DNA from: Chloroflexota bacterium | GTDB lineage: Bacteria; Chloroflexota; Anaerolineae; J036; Brachytrichaceae | Assembly: GCA_023488685.1 (NCBI GenBank) | Contig: JAMDDR010000433.1 | Coordinates: 1-64,000 of the forward strand | Reading direction: 5' to 3' | DNA: 64,000 bases | Part shown: positions 49,501-59,201 of the stretch, piece by piece | How positions within the stretch are numbered: position 1 is the first letter of the stretch | How the letters are laid out: every line of letters begins with the position of its first letter | Position numbers and translations under genes: made by a program | The notes under the pieces: generated by a model | Database searches by the model: none | Seen by the model: only the letters and a program-made list of their open reading frames with translations | Told to the model about the DNA's origin: nothing

Positions 49501-49672
49501 CGTACAGGTTCTGCAAGACGGATCCCTCGGCTTCACGAACGGCTGCTGGCGCGGAAGACTCGCTGGGTATCATGATGAGCTTGGCGAATTGGCGTGCGTG
49601 CTCGTGTTGGATCAACTCAGCTACGGCAGGGTCGAGTGCCGCCAGGTCGCCACGGATGAGAAAATCAGACAA
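46502..49672 (-). CDS. Serine hydroxymethyltransferase fused to aminomethyltransferase (GlyA - degenerate GcvT-like - GcvT)
   Basis: GlyA: [43 protein letters not shown]; GcvT: [62 protein letters not shown]. Confidence 0.93.
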   Translation of the reverse strand: [1056 protein letters not shown]

Positions 49673-49693
49673 GATGTGTTACTCCTCTTCATG

Positions 49694-49714
49694 CCATGGC
49701 GATGTTCGCCATGG
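49694..49714. promoter_or_regulatory. Perfect hairpin in predicted 5' UTR of GlyA-GcvT
   Basis: CCATGGCGA-tgt-TCGCCATGG immediately upstream of the start codon region. Confidence 0.4.
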
Positions 49715-49827
49715 TGTCGCTTGCGCGATTTTAGCACTCCATGCCGCCCTATTGCCAGGTTGCACACCTCTCCGCACACATCGATAATCGATAATCGACG
49801 GTATCACATTGAGGTGACATATAACAC

Positions 49828-50802
49828 ATGAAACGGATTGCGGTTTTAACATCAGGCGGCGACGCGCCAGGCATGAACGCGGCTATTCGTGCCGTTACGC
49901 GGTGCGGCATTGCCAAAGGATGGGAGGTATTCGGCGTTCACCAGGGCTACGCGGGGCTCATCGCAGGTGACTTCAGAGCGTTGACCATGCGCGGTGTCAG
50001 CGGCATCTTGCAGCAGGGTGGAACCGTATTGGGCAGCGCACGTTCACAGGAATTCAAGACTGAGGATGGCCGGCTGAAAGCCCTCTGGGAACTGCGCCAG
50101 ATCGATATCGAAGCGGTGGTCATCATCGGCGGCAACGGCTCGCAGACCGGCGCATACGCGCTCTCACAGATGAGTTTCCCGGTGGTTGGCATCGCCTCGA
50201 CGATCGATAACGACCTGGTTGGCAGTGACATCACCATTGGTGTCGATACGGCCTTGAACATTGCGCTGGAAGCCATCGACCGGCTGAAAACCACAGCGTC
50301 GTCGCACCAGCGCGCATTCCTGCTTGAGGTGATGGGGCGTAACTGCGGTTACCTGGCCCTGGCGGCGGGTGTGGCCGGCGGCGCGGAGGCGATCGTCATC
50401 CCTGAGATTGAAATAGAGCCCGAAGAGGTGGTTCAGAGCTTCCGGCGCGCATACGAGAAGGGCAAATCGCATGCCTTCGGCGTCGTGGCCGAAGGTGCGC
50501 GCTATAACGCCGAGAAACTGGTGGCTTATTTCAGCGAACACCAGGCACGCATCGGCTTTGAGCTGCGCACGACGACGCTGGGCCACGTGCAGCGCGGGGG
50601 TGTTCCCACGGCATATGACCGGTTGCTCGCCAGCCGGTTGGGGGCGGGCGCTGTTGCGACATTAGCGCGCGGCGAAACCGGCGTACTCGTCGGCATGATC
50701 AAAGGCGACATCACCACAACGCCGTTGGAACAGGTGATTGGCAAGCAAAAGCCGATCGATCCAGAGCTGTTCGACCTGGCAAAGGTGCTTGACAGGCAAT
50801 GA
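49828..50802 (+). CDS. pfkA: ATP-dependent 6-phosphofructokinase family
   Basis: MKRIAVLTSGGDAPGMNAAIRA; GIASTIDNDLVGSDITIGVDTALN; EVMGRNCGYLAL; TLGHVQRGG. Confidence 0.93.
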   Translation: MKRIAVLTSGGDAPGMNAAIRAVTRCGIAKGWEVFGVHQGYAGLIAGDFRALTMRGVSGILQQGGTVLGSARSQEFKTEDGRLKALWELRQIDIEAVVIIGGNGSQTGAYALSQMSFPVVGIASTIDNDLVGSDITIGVDTALNIALEAIDRLKTTASSHQRAFLLEVMGRNCGYLALAAGVAGGAEAIVIPEIEIEPEEVVQSFRRAYEKGKSHAFGVVAEGARYNAEKLVAYFSEHQARIGFELRTTTLGHVQRGGVPTAYDRLLASRLGAGAVATLARGETGVLVGMIKGDITTTPLEQVIGKQKPIDPELFDLAKVLDRQ

Positions 50803-50946
50803 TGCTGGCTATGGCACGCGCCGTCACAGGTAATTCTTAAAGAGCGTTAAGGTGTGTCCCCTATAATCGCGCTCAACACGTTTGTGTAAGTTTTCACAAG
50901 CGGAATGGGTTTATTGGTGTATCTGGAAAGGAGAGTGGTGGTTACC

Positions 50947-51948
50947 ATGAGCTTCGCAATGTGGGGCAAGGCGCTGCGCGGTATCCCGCGCATCAACAAA
51001 GAAGAGTGGGCACGGCTCGATATCATCGCGCGTTGGCTGATCGCCACACGCTCCGCCGTTCTCATCATGACATTCATCTCGTCGGCCATTGCCGGCATCC
51101 TGGCGTTGCGCGATGGCAAGTTCGACTTGCTGTTATGGGTGCTGCTGACCGCAGGCCTGGTGATGGCGCACGCCACCAACAACGTCCTCAACGACATCAC
51201 CGACTCTGCGAAAGGCGTTGATAAGGATAACTACTTCCGCACCCAGTATGGCGCACAACCGCTGGAGGCAGGTTTGCTGACCCGGCGCCAGATCTGGGCG
51301 TATGCCATCGTCACCGGGTTGATCGCGCTCGGTGCCGGCGCATACCTGGTGTATCTGCGCGGTCCGCTGGCGGTCGTGCTGCTGGCGCTGGGTGCGTTCT
51401 TCGTGCTGTTTTACACCTGGCCGCTCAAGTACATCGGTTTGGGTGAAGTCGCAGTCATCATCGTATGGGGCCCGTTGATGATCGGAGGTGGCTATTACAT
51501 CATCACCGGTGATTGGAACTGGAATATCGTCCTGGCCGGGTTGCCATACGTGTTAGGCCCGACGACTGTTATTTTCGGCAAGCATATCGATAAGTTCATC
51601 AGCGACAAGGCTAAGCGGATTCACACGTTGCCCGTGTTGTTGGGCGAGCGTAACGCGCGTTTCGCCGTGTTGGGCATGATCGCGCTGCAATATCTCTCGA
51701 CGCTCTACCTGGTCGTTACGGGCTTTTTCACACCAGTGATGTTGATCGTGCTGGTGGCGTTGACGACGTTACCGGCGGTGTGGCATCTGTACCGGCGTCC
51801 AAAGCCAGAGACCATGCCGGCGGACTACCGCGCTGATGTGTGGCCGCTATGGTTCAGCGCCGTCGCGTTTGTCCATAACCGCCGTTTTGGGCTCCTATTC
51901 CTGCTCGGCCTGATCGGCGAAGTCGTGTTGCGCCAGATCCGTTTCTGA
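50947..51948 (+). CDS. UbiA-family prenyltransferase (second in window)
   Basis: HATNNVLNDITDSAKGVD; KHIDKFISDKAKRIHTLPVLLGE; polytopic. Confidence 0.88.
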   Translation: MSFAMWGKALRGIPRINKEEWARLDIIARWLIATRSAVLIMTFISSAIAGILALRDGKFDLLLWVLLTAGLVMAHATNNVLNDITDSAKGVDKDNYFRTQYGAQPLEAGLLTRRQIWAYAIVTGLIALGAGAYLVYLRGPLAVVLLALGAFFVLFYTWPLKYIGLGEVAVIIVWGPLMIGGGYYIITGDWNWNIVLAGLPYVLGPTTVIFGKHIDKFISDKAKRIHTLPVLLGERNARFAVLGMIALQYLSTLYLVVTGFFTPVMLIVLVALTTLPAVWHLYRRPKPETMPADYRADVWPLWFSAVAFVHNRRFGLLFLLGLIGEVVLRQIRF

Positions 51949-52169
51949 GCGTCTGAGTGGTTGAGCAACAAATGAGCATAAAACGGTCTGGCGGGTGAGC
52001 ATCTCCGCGTTTTATAAAGACCCTGCCCGGTTAAGAGATTGGGTGGGGTCTTTGTTTTGCGTACGATGAAGGAGATGAATTCACATGTTGTAGAAATGAC
52101 ACACCCTGTGCGCTTATAATGCCACAACGTCGGATTCACCACATGCGAGATGGCTCGCCAGGATGATCC

Positions 52170-53033
52170 ATGTCACAGGGTTCGCAGCCCACGCCGGACG
52201 ATCGTAGCGGCGATGTGGCACAAATGCATCAGGCACTTGTCGACCAGCTTGTGAAGCTGGGCGTTCTCAGTGTGCCTGCCGTCGATGCAGCTTTCCGTGC
52301 GGTGCCACGGCACCTCTTCCTGCCCGATGTGCCACCGAAGCAGGTTTACCAGGACAACGCGATCCCGACTAAACACGAGCAGTCGGACCAGCCGGGTCAA
52401 GGCACCCCCATCAGTTCCTCCTCACAGCCATCCATGATGGCTATCATGCTGCAACAACTGGCGCTTGAGCCCGGCCAGCGTGTGCTTGAGATCGGAACAG
52501 GAACCGGCTACAACGCCGCACTCATGGCACACCTCGTCGGCCCACGTGGACAGATCGTCAGCCTCGATATTGATGAGGATATCGTTGTGGAAGCACGCGC
52601 ACATCTCAACAATGCGGGATACGAAGATGTCGTCGTCGTCCAGCAGGATGGTGCGCTCGGTTACCCGGCGCTGGCACCCTATGACCGCATCATCCTGACC
52701 GTCGCTGCCTGGGATATCCTGCCGGCATGGCGTGAGCAACTGGCGCAACACGGACGGCTGTTAGTGCCGCTGACCCTTCTGCCAGGACTGCTGCAATTGT
52801 CTGTTGCATTTGAGGTCGACGGTGACACTTTGAGAAGTGTCTCGACCAGCCCCTGTGGGTTTCTGCCTTTGCGCGGGATGGCCGGTCACCCATCGTCGTG
52901 GGAATGGTCGCCGCTTGACCTCGTGTTGATCCCCAAAGCAGCCCGGCGCCGGCACGACGACATCGTGATCACCATCGAGAAGGAATGGAGCGATCTGACG
53001 TTGACGTGGCAGATAGGACATACAGAAACCTGA
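52170..53033 (+). CDS. pcm: Protein-L-isoaspartate O-methyltransferase
   Basis: [59 protein letters not shown]. Confidence 0.92.
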   Translation: MSQGSQPTPDDRSGDVAQMHQALVDQLVKLGVLSVPAVDAAFRAVPRHLFLPDVPPKQVYQDNAIPTKHEQSDQPGQGTPISSSSQPSMMAIMLQQLALEPGQRVLEIGTGTGYNAALMAHLVGPRGQIVSLDIDEDIVVEARAHLNNAGYEDVVVVQQDGALGYPALAPYDRIILTVAAWDILPAWREQLAQHGRLLVPLTLLPGLLQLSVAFEVDGDTLRSVSTSPCGFLPLRGMAGHPSSWEWSPLDLVLIPKAARRRHDDIVITIEKEWSDLTLTWQIGHTET

Positions 53034-53127
53034 ACCCGCGAATGCTTTCCGTGACGCCGGGTTGGCAACCCTATCTCAGCGTGGCGCGACTGTATCGCGC
53101 AGCAGGGATCGTCTACAATCGCACCCA

Positions 53128-54984
53128 ATGAAGAGCGCGATCCTATCGTTCGCCGTCGCGGCGGGTGCTGTTCTTAATCTGGCATGGCAGCCCATGCCGG
53201 CGCCATTCGCTCCGCCCATCCCGCCCCCAAATGTGACCCAACAGGTGTGGGAGGCGACTGCCAGCGGCGCCAGCACGGATATCATCGTGAACGCCGTGGG
53301 ATACCCCGATCTCACCCCGGCGCGGAATCTGCCGACCAAAGAAGCAAAAACGCGTTTCGTCGTCGAGACGCTCACGAGCTATGCCGAGCGCGCCCAGGCG
53401 GATTTACTCAGGGAGCTAAAGGCGCGCGCCGTGCCGCATCGCGTCCTGTGGGTGAGTAACAGCATTGCCATCCCGGCCGCCAACCGCGCCATGTTGCAGT
53501 GGCTGGCGGCACGGCGTGATGTGGCGCGTGTGGATATTGACGCCAGGTCGCGTGGGATCGAGACGGATGAGCGACTGCGGAACGTCGTTCGTTCTACACC
53601 GTTCAGCCTCGCCGCGGTGGAATGGGGTGTCGCACGTGTGCGTGCACCTGAAGTGTGGGCACTGGGTTTCCGGGGGCAAGGGATCGTCGTGGCGGACCTG
53701 GATACGGGCGTACAGTGGGATCACCCGGCCTTGAAGCCGCAGTACCGCGGCTGGAATGGGGTGAGTGGCACTCACGATTACAACTGGTTCGATCCGACCG
53801 GCAAAACGGTCGGACTGCCGACGGATGACAACGGCCACGGCACGCACACGACGGGCACTGTGATCGGAGACGATGGGGCGGGAGCACAAATCGGTGTTGC
53901 GCCCGCAGCGGCATGGATCGCCTGCCGCAATATGGACAGTGGTATTGGGAGTGTATCGCTGTATACGGCTTGCTTCCAGTTCGCACTGGCGCCGACTGAC
54001 GTGAACGGTAACCTGCCCGATCCAGCGAGCGGCGCGGATATCACGACGAACTCGTGGAGCTGTGATCCCAACTATGGCGAAATCGGTTGCGACGTGCCGT
54101 CGTCGTTGGTGACGGCCACGCAGGCGTTGCGAGCGGCCGGGGTGATGGTCGTGGCCGCGGCGGGCAACAGTGGCTCGTCTTGTAACACGGTTCAGTACTC
54201 GCCGGGCAGCTACGATCATGTTTTTACGGTTGGCGCGACCGACAGCACGAATAGCATCGCCAGTTTCAGCAGCCGGGGGCCGTCGACGTTTAGCGGCCAC
54301 GTGAAGCCGGACCTGGTCGGGCCCGGCGTGAGTGTGTATTCCAGTGTCCCAGGCAGCGGCTATGGCATAAAAAGCGGCACCAGTATGGCAACGCCGCACG
54401 TCGCCGGCGTGGTTGCGCTGTTGTGGTCGGCGTCGCCTGGGTTGCGCGGTGATATCGACGAGACGGAAGCCATTTTGCGCCGCACCGCCCAGCCACTCAC
54501 GACGGACGAGAGTTGTGGTGGCGTGCCTGGTACGACCATTCCCAACAATACGTACGGCGCAGGGCTCATCGACGCACGGGCCGCTGTAAGCGATATGCTG
54601 CGGGGTAAATTAACAGCATTCGTTACGCCAACGATGAGTACACAGAGTGAGTCTATCACCTATACGCTGTCACTCACCAACTACAGTGCGCTCACTCGCA
54701 CCAATGTCGTTCTGACGTTGAGCTTGCCGGCATCTATTACTGTTGTGGGCCAATCGCCTGCAGCGGTGCAAACGGGTAATGTTTTATCGTGGACGTTTGC
54801 AACCCTCTCTCCTAATACGGTGCTCACTGTAACCCTGGTCGTTACAACCGATCAACCTGGATATGTGACACTAAGTGACTATCGTGCAACTTACACCGAC
54901 CAATCTGCTGAACCGGTTAGTGGCGCTCCTGTTACTTCCTTTGTCTACTCACGGCGATACTGGTTGGTCTATATCATGCGCTGA
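53128..54984 (+). CDS. Secreted subtilisin-like (S8) serine protease with C-terminal DUF11-like repeat domain
   Basis: [53 protein letters not shown]-term [32 protein letters not shown]. Confidence 0.92.
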   Translation: MKSAILSFAVAAGAVLNLAWQPMPAPFAPPIPPPNVTQQVWEATASGASTDIIVNAVGYPDLTPARNLPTKEAKTRFVVETLTSYAERAQADLLRELKARAVPHRVLWVSNSIAIPAANRAMLQWLAARRDVARVDIDARSRGIETDERLRNVVRSTPFSLAAVEWGVARVRAPEVWALGFRGQGIVVADLDTGVQWDHPALKPQYRGWNGVSGTHDYNWFDPTGKTVGLPTDDNGHGTHTTGTVIGDDGAGAQIGVAPAAAWIACRNMDSGIGSVSLYTACFQFALAPTDVNGNLPDPASGADITTNSWSCDPNYGEIGCDVPSSLVTATQALRAAGVMVVAAAGNSGSSCNTVQYSPGSYDHVFTVGATDSTNSIASFSSRGPSTFSGHVKPDLVGPGVSVYSSVPGSGYGIKSGTSMATPHVAGVVALLWSASPGLRGDIDETEAILRRTAQPLTTDESCGGVPGTTIPNNTYGAGLIDARAAVSDMLRGKLTAFVTPTMSTQSESITYTLSLTNYSALTRTNVVLTLSLPASITVVGQSPAAVQTGNVLSWTFATLSPNTVLTVTLVVTTDQPGYVTLSDYRATYTDQSAEPVSGAPVTSFVYSRRYWLVYIMR

Positions 54985-55207
54985 TGATGGTTGTGTCTGT
55001 GCGCAGTATCCATTCGTTCAGTCCGTTCCCTAATCCGTACAACCAAGAATAACAAGCAACTACACGCGCGACGACAGAATCCGTTCAATCTGTTCCCTGA
55101 ATCCGTTGACAGCAACCCTTGCCGCCCATTGAGCGGCTGTCAGGTTGGACGTCTGCCTGTCCGCTCCCAGCAAGGACCGCAGTAAGTCTATAACAGCACA
55201 TGTAGTA

Positions 55208-56065
55208 TCAGCAGTCTACTTGTAGTGTGTCCCATGCGAATGTGACGTGGCCGTATTTGCCGGTTGCCGTCAGCTCTTCGCCGAGTACCTGCAATTCGTC
55301 ATGGTCGATCATGTCCACTGCCTCGATATGTGTGAAGATGACGCGCTGTGGTTGCAGGCATTCGACCATGGCGAGTGTTTGTGTAAAGGTGGCTTCCGAC
55401 TCAAAGATCGGATGATCCGGCGGGATGCGGCGCTGGCCGTTACGCGGGTTGGCCTCGAAAATCCCAGTGGGGAGAACGGCGAGTTCGACACCCCGTGTAA
55501 ATGCCGGTGGCTGCCAGCCAAAGAGCTCATCCGGCGCGATCAACACCCGTTGCCCGTTCTCGTATAGCATGAAAGCGTAAGCGTACGATTGCGCCAGCCG
55601 GAACGGCTGGATGCGCACGCCGTTCAGCGTAAAGGTTTCGTGATCGTGTAGCTCATGAATCCTGACCAATCCCCTGGATTGATGAAATGCGAGAGTCTCG
55701 TACAAGCCCTGGTAGACACGCGCGTCGATGGCAACCTGCTCGGGCAGGTAGACCTGGGTACAGAACGGATGGTCCCGCCACTTGCCCCAATCACGGTTCA
55801 ATTCGAAGATACGCCGGCCCAGGACATGATCGGGGTGCCAGTGGCTGTAAACACAGTTTGGGACGTGCGCAATACCCGCGCGATCCAGCGCCAGGCGGGC
55901 TTCCTCAGGCGTATCGATCAGTAGCTCCGGCCCATGCACGTAAAGACATGGCCCAAACCGGCTATAGGGTACCCCCAGGGTACGCGCTTTGACGTTCATT
56001 TGATCCATCATGCCGGGGATGGGTGTTGCAATAGCACCGCCCGTGCCAAGAAACTCAATTTGCAT
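55208..56065 (-). CDS. MBL-fold metallohydrolase
   Basis: MQIEFLGTGGAIATPIPG; YSHWHPDHVLGRRIFELN; VIFTHIEAVDMIDHDEL. Confidence 0.88.
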   Translation of the reverse strand: MQIEFLGTGGAIATPIPGMMDQMNVKARTLGVPYSRFGPCLYVHGPELLIDTPEEARLALDRAGIAHVPNCVYSHWHPDHVLGRRIFELNRDWGKWRDHPFCTQVYLPEQVAIDARVYQGLYETLAFHQSRGLVRIHELHDHETFTLNGVRIQPFRLAQSYAYAFMLYENGQRVLIAPDELFGWQPPAFTRGVELAVLPTGIFEANPRNGQRRIPPDHPIFESEATFTQTLAMVECLQPQRVIFTHIEAVDMIDHDELQVLGEELTATGKYGHVTFAWDTLQVDC

Positions 56066-56143
56066 GGCGGTGATTGTAGATGACGGGCGACGGCCAGCGC
56101 TAAAATGTTGGTGGTCGTCACCAAACGCCAACATGCAAGCAAC

Positions 56144-57100
56144 ATGAAAAACATTGCACACTTTGCCAGCGGGCTTTTAGCGGCTTCATTCGTTCCTGGC
56201 GTGATGGAAGATGCGGCGCGTGGTTCGCTGTTGATCGCCCTGGGTGGCGCGTGCGCCATGCTGCCCGATACGCTCGATTTCAAACTGGCACGGTACTTCG
56301 AAAGGCGTGACGCCGATATCGCCCCTGATCCGGTGCAACCCAATGCTCAATTCCTGGCGGATGCGATCGCCCAGCAAATGCGGCTGGCCGCCGGCGGCCA
56401 GCGCGCTCGCGTCGTGCAGTTGCAGCCTGCACGGCGGGGTGTTGTGGACTGGTTGCTTTATAGCGTGTTCTTCGACGAGGCGCACGGCGACGTCGTCGTG
56501 AGTCTGGATGCCGGCGGTTCGGAAGGTCGCGCACACGTCGGCGCCATGGATTACACCTACGATGGCAGCTTGCACGTCGAGGAATTGGGTGGCCCATCCC
56601 TGCGATTCAGCGCGAGTGGGCAATGCGTCCGGGTGGATTTCCTGCCCTGGCACCGCATGTGGACGCACTCATTTGTGATTGCGCTGGTGCTCGGGTTGCT
56701 GGTGGGGGTGTTGCTGGAGCCGCGCGCAGGCCTGGTTGCGGCGCTGGGCTATGCCGTTCATATCCTGGGTGATCAGTTGGGTTACCTTGGCTCCAATTTG
56801 TTCGCCCCATTCACCCGCGGGCGTGGCAAGGGGCTGGGGCTGTTGCACTCCGGTGACACGATCCCCAACCTTTTGACGGTGTGGTTGTCACTGGCGCTGC
56901 TGTTGCTTAACATGGACCGGGCGCGCGAAATACCGTTGATCACAGCCGGGCCATACCTGGCATTTGCCGTGTTGCTGCCCACTGTGCTGCTGGTGACCAT
57001 CTACACACGGCGACGATGGCGGGAGCATGCGGCGCGGTTGCGCGAGGAAACGCAGTGCCAACGCGAACTGGTTGCCGAATCCGAGGAGCAACAAGCGTGA
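56144..57100 (+). CDS. YdjM/DUF457-like membrane-bound putative metal-dependent hydrolase
   Basis: NIAHFASGLLAASFVPG; GGACAMLPDTLDFK; HRMWTHSFVIALVLGLLVG; AVHILGDQLGYLGSNLF; HSGDTIPN. Confidence 0.8.
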   Translation: MKNIAHFASGLLAASFVPGVMEDAARGSLLIALGGACAMLPDTLDFKLARYFERRDADIAPDPVQPNAQFLADAIAQQMRLAAGGQRARVVQLQPARRGVVDWLLYSVFFDEAHGDVVVSLDAGGSEGRAHVGAMDYTYDGSLHVEELGGPSLRFSASGQCVRVDFLPWHRMWTHSFVIALVLGLLVGVLLEPRAGLVAALGYAVHILGDQLGYLGSNLFAPFTRGRGKGLGLLHSGDTIPNLLTVWLSLALLLLNMDRAREIPLITAGPYLAFAVLLPTVLLVTIYTRRRWREHAARLREETQCQRELVAESEEQQA

Positions 57101-57136
57101 GCGGCTTGCTCCAGGTAATCTGGAGACACGGGAGCC

Positions 57137-57556
57137 TCATTCACCGCTTTCGTCGGTGGCGCTGGGCATGTCCATCTTAACAACATCGCCCTGGCGGTTG
57201 ATGACGACGCGGAATCCCAGCATACCCAGGTACATGCGTGCCTGTTCGGGGATGCCCTGTTCGAACAGTGTTGCGAAGTTCTTATCCATATTGCGCAACG
57301 AACTGTCCACGGCAGCTTTGGTAAACAAATCATCTTTGCCCATCATCTTGAGCATGCCGTCGCTCACCAGGTTTTGGTTCTCGCTGACCTGCTGGCGGAA
57401 GACGTCCAATACCTGCTCGTCCACCCGTTGTGCGTCGACGTGATACTTGAAGCCGTCCTCGGTCACCACATAGGTGGGATCTTCGCCGATATAGGCAACA
57501 TCCACGGCATTGCCGCTCTCATCCGTCACTAATCCTTCGAATAGCGCTTTGCGCAT
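57137..57556 (-). CDS. Conserved-looking hypothetical protein
   Basis: MRKALFEGLVTDESGNAVDVAYIGEDPTYVVTEDGFKYHVDAQRVDEQVLDVFRQQV; good codon use. Confidence 0.7.
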   Translation of the reverse strand: MRKALFEGLVTDESGNAVDVAYIGEDPTYVVTEDGFKYHVDAQRVDEQVLDVFRQQVSENQNLVSDGMLKMMGKDDLFTKAAVDSSLRNMDKNFATLFEQGIPEQARMYLGMLGFRVVINRQGDVVKMDMPSATDESGE

Positions 57557-57877
57557 CTGGCACCTTTCTGCTGGCGATTGCCTTTCGCATCTCCAGAATC
57601 CTTTGCCCTGAATTTTATCCTGGGTTCTGTATAATGGCCTCGCATTCGAAAGGATATCTCTTGTAGTGTTTGCACCGCGATGTGCCCTCATCACACTTGA
57701 TTCACCTTGCCACAAGCCAGCCGCGGCGATTCAGGTTCGACAGGAGGTGGTTCAGGGCGTTTACTTGGTTTTCAAAATCCACACGAGTGTTGTGCTGTTA
57801 AGTGTGTTCGAAACGTGCGCGTAATCTATATTGGTTTGTTGGGTCTGTATTTGGTCTTTATTTAGTCTTTGTAGCCT

Positions 57878-59074
57878 TTGGGTGCATCGGCTAGTAATCG
57901 GGGTGTGGCTTACATTAAACCGGGTGTGGTTGAGGTACAAAGCATCGATTATCCGAAATTGGCGTTAGGCAACCGGCAGTGCCAGCACGGCGTCATCCTC
58001 AAAATCATCTCCACCAATATATGCGGCAGCGACCAGCATATGGTGCGTGGCCGCACGACCGCGCCGGAGGGATTGGTGCTTGGCCACGAAATCACGGGCG
58101 AGGTGATCGAGGCCGGCCGGGATGTCGAGTTTATCAAGGTTGGGGATATCGTCTCTGTGCCCTTTAATATTGCCTGCGGGCGCTGCCGCAACTGCAAAGA
58201 GGGCAGGACGGGTATCTGTTTGAACGTGAACCCCGCCCGGCCAGGCGCCGCATATGGCTATGTCGACATGGGCGGTTGGGTCGGCGGACAGGCCGAGTAC
58301 GTGATGGTGCCGTATGCCGATTTCAATCTGTTGAAGTTGCCCAAGGAGCGGGCGATGGAGAAGATCAAGGATCTGACGTTGTTGTCGGATATCTTCCCCA
58401 CCGGTTACCACGGCGCTGTCAGCGCAGGGGTAGGCCCAGGCTCCATCGTGTATGTTGCTGGGGCTGGACCTGTGGGATTGGCGTGCGCAGCCTCATGCCA
58501 TCTGCTTGGCGCTGCGGTGGTGATTGTCGGCGACATGATCCCCGAACGCCTGGCGCAGGCACGCAGCTTCGGTTGCGAGACGATCGATCTGAAGAAGGAT
58601 GCAGCCCTGGCCGAGCAGATTGCAGCAATCGTTGGGGTGCCGGAAGTCGACTGCGCGGTGGATTGCGTGGGATTTGAAGCGCGCGGCCACGGCGTACACG
58701 CCAGCCACGAGCAACCTGCCACCGTGTTGAACTCGATCATGGAAATAACCCGTGCGGGTGGCGCGCTGGGCATTCCGGGGCTGTACGTCACTGGCGACCC
58801 AGGCGGTGTGGACGACAATGCCAAGATCGGGATGTTGGGCATCCGTATCGGGTTGGGCTGGGCCAAGTCACACTCTTTTCATACCGGGCAAACACCTGTG
58901 ATGCGTTACCACCGCCAGTTGATGAACGCGATCCTGTACGACAAGATCCAGATTGCCAAGGCGGTCAACGTGACGGTGATCACCCTCGACGATGCACCCA
59001 AAGGCTACAAAGACTTCGACAAGGGTGCTGCGCGCAAGTTCGTTCTAGACCCTCACGCGATGATTCCGGCATAG
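57878..59074 (+). CDS. fdhA: Glutathione-independent formaldehyde dehydrogenase-like zinc MDR protein
   Basis: SNRGVAYIKPGVVEVQSIDYPKL; CGSDQHMVRGRTTAPEGLVLGHEITGEVIEAG; CGRCRNCKEGRTGICLNVNPARPGAAYGYVDMGGWVGGQAEYVMVPYADFNLLKLP. Confidence 0.9.
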   Translation: MGASASNRGVAYIKPGVVEVQSIDYPKLALGNRQCQHGVILKIISTNICGSDQHMVRGRTTAPEGLVLGHEITGEVIEAGRDVEFIKVGDIVSVPFNIACGRCRNCKEGRTGICLNVNPARPGAAYGYVDMGGWVGGQAEYVMVPYADFNLLKLPKERAMEKIKDLTLLSDIFPTGYHGAVSAGVGPGSIVYVAGAGPVGLACAASCHLLGAAVVIVGDMIPERLAQARSFGCETIDLKKDAALAEQIAAIVGVPEVDCAVDCVGFEARGHGVHASHEQPATVLNSIMEITRAGGALGIPGLYVTGDPGGVDDNAKIGMLGIRIGLGWAKSHSFHTGQTPVMRYHRQLMNAILYDKIQIAKAVNVTVITLDDAPKGYKDFDKGAARKFVLDPHAMIPA

Positions 59075-59201
59075 TCCGGCATAAGGCCAGGTCGTTCGTT
59101 GCCCCCTCCTGTGACCGATCAATGGGAGGGGGCTGACCTATCCGCATCGGCCACCGCGGCAATCACGATTCTGTCTGTTTTACACGGCTTTTGTAAATAC
59201 G

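Noticed and set aside
49673-49830. Possible glycine riboswitch upstream of GlyA-GcvT
   Set aside because: A GGAGAG string exists on the minus strand, but the rest of the glycine aptamer consensus could not be recognised; only a simple hairpin is supportable
53416-54399. 327-aa minus-strand ORF
   Set aside because: Antisense of the subtilase with intact Asp/His/Ser motifs
57721-58070. Full tmRNA gene
   Set aside because: Only a 5'-like string is present; no tag ORF, no matching acceptor 3' half, and the FdhA coding region begins within ~140 bp
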